Assembly (NCBI RefSeq): GCF_030403505.1
Contig: NZ_JAUEMJ010000009.1
Coordinates: 1 to 64,000 of the forward strand
Direction of reading: 5' to 3'
DNA from: Glycomyces tritici
GTDB taxonomy: Bacteria; Actinomycetota; Actinomycetes; Mycobacteriales; Micromonosporaceae
DNA length: 64,000 bases
In this document: piece by piece, positions 60,798-64,000 of the stretch
How positions within the stretch are numbered: position 1 is the first letter of the stretch
How the letters are laid out: the number at the start of each line of letters is the position of its first letter
The notes under the pieces: generated by a model
The model's database searches: none
Told to the model about the DNA's origin: nothing
What the model saw: the letters and a program-made list of their open reading frames with translations, nothing else
Translations under genes and position numbers: made by a program

Positions 60798-62243
60798 CTA
60801 GGCCGGGGTGCAGGTCACCTTCGGCGCCGTGCTCGGCCCGGTCGCGACGAACCCGAAGGCCTCGCGCGACTGCCCCGCCGCGACGGCGCCGTTCCAGCCC
60901 ACGTCATCGGCGGTCACCACCGCCCCCGCCTGCGACCGGTCCACATTCCATGACGACGTGATCTGCTGCGCTCCGGGCCAGGTCCACTTGAGGCTCCAGC
61001 CGCTCAGCGCCGCGTTGCCGGCGGTCACGTCGACCCGGCCCTGCCAGCCCGAACCCCAGTCGCCGACCACCGTGAGCGTCGCCGTGCAGCCGCTCGCAGG
61101 CGGCGGCGTGGTCGTCGGCGGCGGCGTCGTCTCGCCGGTCCCGCCGCAGTCCGGACTCGAGTTGGTCTGCGTGAGCAGCCCCAGCCGCCACGGCAGGTTG
61201 TTGTACTCGCCCGACGCGTTCGGATCCATGCCCTGGTACAGGTACTGCATGTTGCAGGGGTTGATCTCCATCTTCTGGTTCACCCCGGCCCTGATCATCT
61301 CGCCGTGGCTGATGTCGTTCGTCCACGCCCCGCCCGGGAAGGTCACATTGGACGCGGCCGCGAACGGGTTGGCGGGGGTGTCGGCCAGCGCCGTCCAGGG
61401 TCCGGCGATGCTCGTGGAGGTCCAGGAACGGAAGTACCGGCCCGACCCGATGGCCTCCACGATCAGGAGGTACTGGTTCGTGCCCTTGACCTTGTAGACG
61501 GTGCTGGCCTCCCACAGCGCGTACTTGTTGCTGTCCTGCATGGCGATCACCGGCTGGCTCATGCCGTTCGGGAAGTTCGCGACCGAGGTCTGGGACCGGT
61601 AGAGGTGCCCGTTGTCGTCGGAGGAGAACAGGTGGCAGTTGACGTCGTCGCAGGTGACCCACATGTCGACCCAGTAGCCCGAGCCGATGTTGTCCTTGAT
61701 GATCTGCGGCATGCCGGAGTAGAAGTGCTTCGGGGCCGACCACCCGTTCGGATTGGCGATGTCCGCGTTCGTGGAGTAGGCGGCGTTGCCGTCCTGGTAC
61801 ACCAGGTACCACAGGCCCTGCGGCTCGTAGTAGAACACCTCGGGCGCGGCCCGGTAGCCGGTGCCGATCGCGGAGCGGTCGAGGTAGTGGTGGGTGGCGC
61901 CGGCGGCCTGGTTCCAGTCGCTGAAGTTGAAGTACACCATGTTGTACCCGGCCGAGCTCGCGATGGACGCGAACACGTGCCACTTGCCGTTGTGGAAGAC
62001 CACCGAGGGGTCCTTCAGCCCGGCGATGTTCGGGTGCGCCGAGTCGGGCTTGGGGCCGGCGAGGACGCCGGTGGAGCTCCAGGTGAAGCTCGCGGGGAGG
62101 GCCTCGGCCTGCACCGGGGCGGCCGCGTCCTCCTCCGCGTTCTGGGCGTGGGCGGTGAGCCCCGCCGCCATGGTCGCGGCCAGCGCGGCGGCGAGCAGTG
62201 CGAAGCGCACCGCCCGCAACCGGGTCCGGATCGAGATGCTCAT
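60798..62243 (-). CDS. Secreted alpha-L-arabinofuranosidase, GH62 with CBM2
   Basis: A 481-residue secreted enzyme. A Sec signal lies at 1-32 (VRFALLAAALAATMAAGLTAHA). The GH62 five-bladed propeller covers about 50-360, with FTWSSTGVLAGPKPD, LIVEAIGSGRYFRSWTS, WTNDISHGEMIR and NASGEYNNLPWRLGLLT matching Streptomyces GH62 enzymes. A P/T linker follows, then a family 2 cellulose-binding module (about 385-481: GWQGRVDVTAGN, SGWSLKWTWPGAQ, WNGAVAAGQS). It removes arabinose from arabinoxylan on plant cell walls. AAGGAG precedes ATG 62243. Confidence 0.9.
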   Translation of the reverse strand: MSISIRTRLRAVRFALLAAALAATMAAGLTAHAQNAEEDAAAPVQAEALPASFTWSSTGVLAGPKPDSAHPNIAGLKDPSVVFHNGKWHVFASIASSAGYNMVYFNFSDWNQAAGATHHYLDRSAIGTGYRAAPEVFYYEPQGLWYLVYQDGNAAYSTNADIANPNGWSAPKHFYSGMPQIIKDNIGSGYWVDMWVTCDDVNCHLFSSDDNGHLYRSQTSVANFPNGMSQPVIAMQDSNKYALWEASTVYKVKGTNQYLLIVEAIGSGRYFRSWTSTSIAGPWTALADTPANPFAAASNVTFPGGAWTNDISHGEMIRAGVNQKMEINPCNMQYLYQGMDPNASGEYNNLPWRLGLLTQTNSSPDCGGTGETTPPPTTTPPPASGCTATLTVVGDWGSGWQGRVDVTAGNAALSGWSLKWTWPGAQQITSSWNVDRSQAGAVVTADDVGWNGAVAAGQSREAFGFVATGPSTAPKVTCTPA

Positions 62244-62281
62244 GTCGTTCTCCTTGGGATGCAAGGCGTCCACGCCCGGAT

Positions 62282-62294
62282 CCGAAAGTTTCGG
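62282..62294 (-). promoter_or_regulatory. CCGAAA-G-TTTCGG palindrome upstream of GH62
   Basis: A perfect 13-bp palindrome 39 bp before the GH62 start, with a partial copy, TCCGAAAGTTCC, at 62379-62390. GAAA..TTTC elements are known ahead of actinomycete xylanase genes and bind hemicellulase regulators; identity here is inference. Confidence 0.5.
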
Positions 62295-62422
62295 GAGGTT
62301 CCGGAAATATCGTGACCGCACGAACAGGTTACCGATAAACATCGATGCCTGTAAATGCCTTCAGGCCTCCGGCGCCATTCCGAAAGTTCCAGAGCGTCAC
62401 ACCACCGCGCTACAGTCCACCC

Positions 62423-62962
62423 ATGACCGTCATCGACGCCCAAGGCCGACCCGAACCTCCCGCCGACGGCGACGAGGCCGCCACCCTCATCGGCTTCCTC
62501 GACTTCCAGCGCGCCACCCTCGCCTGGAAGACCGCCGGCCTCGACGCCGCCGCACTCGACACCACCGTCGCCGCCTCCACCTTGACCCTCGGCAGCCTCC
62601 TCAAGCACATGGCCTACGTGGAGACCGCCTGGTTCTCCCGCTCCCTCTTCGGACGCCCCATGGGCGAACCCTGGGACTCCGTCGACTGGAATGCCGACCG
62701 CGACTGGGACTGGCACTCCGCCACCGCCGACACCCCCGAGGACCTGCACGCCCTCTGGCAGTCCAGCATCGAGCGCGCCCGGGCCCTCACCGCCGAGGCG
62801 CTGGCGGACGGCGGCCTGGGCCGGCTCGCGCACCGGACCTGGCCGGACGGGCGGAGCCCGTCGCTGCGGTGGATCCTCTGCCACATGATCGAGGAGTACG
62901 CCCGCCACAACGGCCACGCCGACCTCATCCGCGAGGCGATCGACGGCGAGACCGGCGAATAG
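62423..62962 (+). CDS. DinB-family protein (DUF664)
   Basis: A 179-residue four-helix-bundle protein: LLKHMAYVETAWFSRSLFGRP carries the first metal histidine, and WILCHMIEEYARHNGHADLIRE the other two. DUF664 proteins are thought to be thiol-dependent metal enzymes; the reaction is unknown. ATG 62423 is chosen for the family length. The following 160 bp hold no gene. Confidence 0.82.
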   Translation: MTVIDAQGRPEPPADGDEAATLIGFLDFQRATLAWKTAGLDAAALDTTVAASTLTLGSLLKHMAYVETAWFSRSLFGRPMGEPWDSVDWNADRDWDWHSATADTPEDLHALWQSSIERARALTAEALADGGLGRLAHRTWPDGRSPSLRWILCHMIEEYARHNGHADLIREAIDGETGE

Positions 62963-63121
62963 GCCAATCCCACTGGAACGGTCTGCAATGGAGGTAGAAG
63001 GCCCTGCCGCTCATGCGCGCTGAACGCCTGCCGCGCAGGGACTTCAAACGGCGACCCGGTTGCGCTACGCTGCGGGAGCGTCACCCCTTGGCGTGCATCG
63101 CCAACGCAGAGAGGACCTTCC

Positions 63122-64000
63122 ATGCGCCGGACCACCGCACGATTGCGTCTTGTCAACGCCCTCACCGCTCCCGCAGCGCGGGCGCGCCACGATCCGTACC
63201 GGTTCTTCGACCGCCTCCTGGACTCCCAGCGCTCCGCGAACGCGGGCGTGGCCCTGTCCGAGGAGGACGAGTCGGAGCTGCAGCTGCTGCGCCGCTTCCT
63301 CGGGTTCATCGCGGACGTCCCGTCCTTGAGCGGCGTCGGCTGGCTCTCGGTGCAGGACATGGTGAAGACCCGCATCCGCAACCGCTTCCTGGTGCGGCGC
63401 CTGCAGGCCGAGCATCCGGAGGTGCGCGAGGAGCGGATCGAGGCGCCGGTGTTCGTGATCGGCCTGCCCCGCACGGCGACCACGCTGACCCACAAGATCC
63501 TGGCGAACGCGCCGGGCGGGCGCGGGCCGTACATGTGGGAGATGGACAACATCGGACTGGCGCGGCCGGAGGAGGAGGTCGCGAAGCTGCGCCGGCAGAC
63601 GCAGAAGCGGCTCGACCAGATCCTCATGCTGAGCCCGTCGTGGTCGCGGATCCACCCGGTGCGCGCGGACTGGGTGGAGGAGATCTACTTCCTGCTCAAC
63701 CAGAGCCGGCTGCACAACACGATGGCGCCCATGCCGGCGTACGTCGACTTCCTGCGCTCCTACGACGCGCGGCCGGACTACCGGTTCGTGCGCGATGTGC
63801 TGCAGATCCTCCAGTTCCGGCGCGCGACGCCGCGGTGGATGCTGAAGCACCCGGACTGCCTGGGGGAGACCGCGGCGATCCACCACGTGTTCCCGGACGC
63901 GAAGTTCGTGTGGACGCACCGGGACCCGCACACGGTCATGGGCTCGATGTGCTCGATGGCGGAATCCCTGGGGTACCTGCACAACCACCCGAAGGCGGTG
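63122..64000 (+). CDS. Sulfotransferase-family protein, cut by the window end
   Basis: The first 293 residues are open with no stop before the window ends. APVFVIGLPRTATTLTHKIL contains the 5'-phosphosulfate-binding loop, and KFVWTHRDPHTVMGSMCSM the 3'-phosphate-binding region of PAPS-dependent sulfotransferases (Sulfotransfer_3 type). The acceptor is unknown. GAGAGGA lies before ATG 63122. Confidence 0.82.
   Translation, partial: MRRTTARLRLVNALTAPAARARHDPYRFFDRLLDSQRSANAGVALSEEDESELQLLRRFLGFIADVPSLSGVGWLSVQDMVKTRIRNRFLVRRLQAEHPEVREERIEAPVFVIGLPRTATTLTHKILANAPGGRGPYMWEMDNIGLARPEEEVAKLRRQTQKRLDQILMLSPSWSRIHPVRADWVEEIYFLLNQSRLHNTMAPMPAYVDFLRSYDARPDYRFVRDVLQILQFRRATPRWMLKHPDCLGETAAIHHVFPDAKFVWTHRDPHTVMGSMCSMAESLGYLHNHPKAV

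Overview
The window is very GC-rich, uses GTG/TTG starts freely, has many lipoprotein lipoboxes and Tat-type signal sequences, and carries low-molecular-weight-thiol genes (a glutamate-cysteine ligase of the EgtA type, an Rv2466c-like protein, DinB/TIGR03086 proteins). Together these indicate a filamentous-type high-GC actinobacterium, saprophytic and plant-polymer degrading. I cannot fix the genus from the sequence; a Glycomyces-like or Micromonospora-like actinomycete would fit. No rRNA, tRNA, CRISPR array or prophage was seen.

Layout. 1-958: an IS5-family (IS427/IS870-like) element sitting exactly at the stop codon of a HAD phosphatase gene. 955-5452: HAD phosphatase, APH-type kinase, glutathionyl-hydroquinone-reductase-like protein, MFS efflux pump, SRPBCC protein. 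5463-17198: a sulfur-acquisition island with a rhodanese, two sulfonate-type ABC operons (6180-8930 and 9149-14298, the second with an FMN-dependent monooxygenase and two flavin reductases), a winged-helix regulator, a cysteine-free Rrf2 regulator and an EgtA-type ligase. 17337-23336: a PL8 polysaccharide lyase, a decayed membrane-protein fragment and kdpDE without kdpFABC. 23344-36097: two oligosaccharide ABC/glycosidase operons (ROK regulator plus GH1; LacI regulator plus GH13). 36209-41199: lipoprotein peptidase, uppP, an EamA exporter, an aminotransferase. 41263-47205: small stress and detoxification genes with divergent WYL and MarR regulators. 47308-50584: a subtilase and two hypotheticals. 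50605-54569: ABC-2 exporter, GntR regulator, DUF5808-type membrane protein, serine hydrolase. 54563-60639: HTH-only LysR protein, two tandem metallo-beta-lactamase-fold genes, a DesKR-type two-component system facing an ABC-2 exporter. 60798-64000: a secreted GH62-CBM2 arabinofuranosidase, a DinB protein and a sulfotransferase cut by the window end.

The most interesting system is the regulatory design of the sulfur island. Three sites of identical geometry (WTCCTA-N9-TAGGAW, 21 bp each) lie upstream of (i) a 27-codon leader ORF preceding the FMN-reductase/sulfonate operon, (ii) both the Rrf2 gene and a divergent 41-codon leader ORF preceding the winged-helix regulator, and (iii) the EgtA-type gene. 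Both leader ORFs are absent from ordinary gene calls, appear leaderless, end in an R/D...SALC motif with a single cysteine codon, and are followed by hairpins: an 11-bp stem starting inside the first leader's stop codon, and a 9-bp stem covering the start region of the winged-helix gene. This looks like two-layer cysteine control, with an Rrf2 (CymR-like) repressor at initiation and cysteine-codon attenuation afterwards.

Elsewhere the same region repeatedly shows regulator genes facing their targets across clear palindromes (LacI at 31084, WYL at 42066, MarR at 45271/45291, GntR at 52128, LysR at 54881, DesKR at 58611), so most local regulatory circuits can be read directly.
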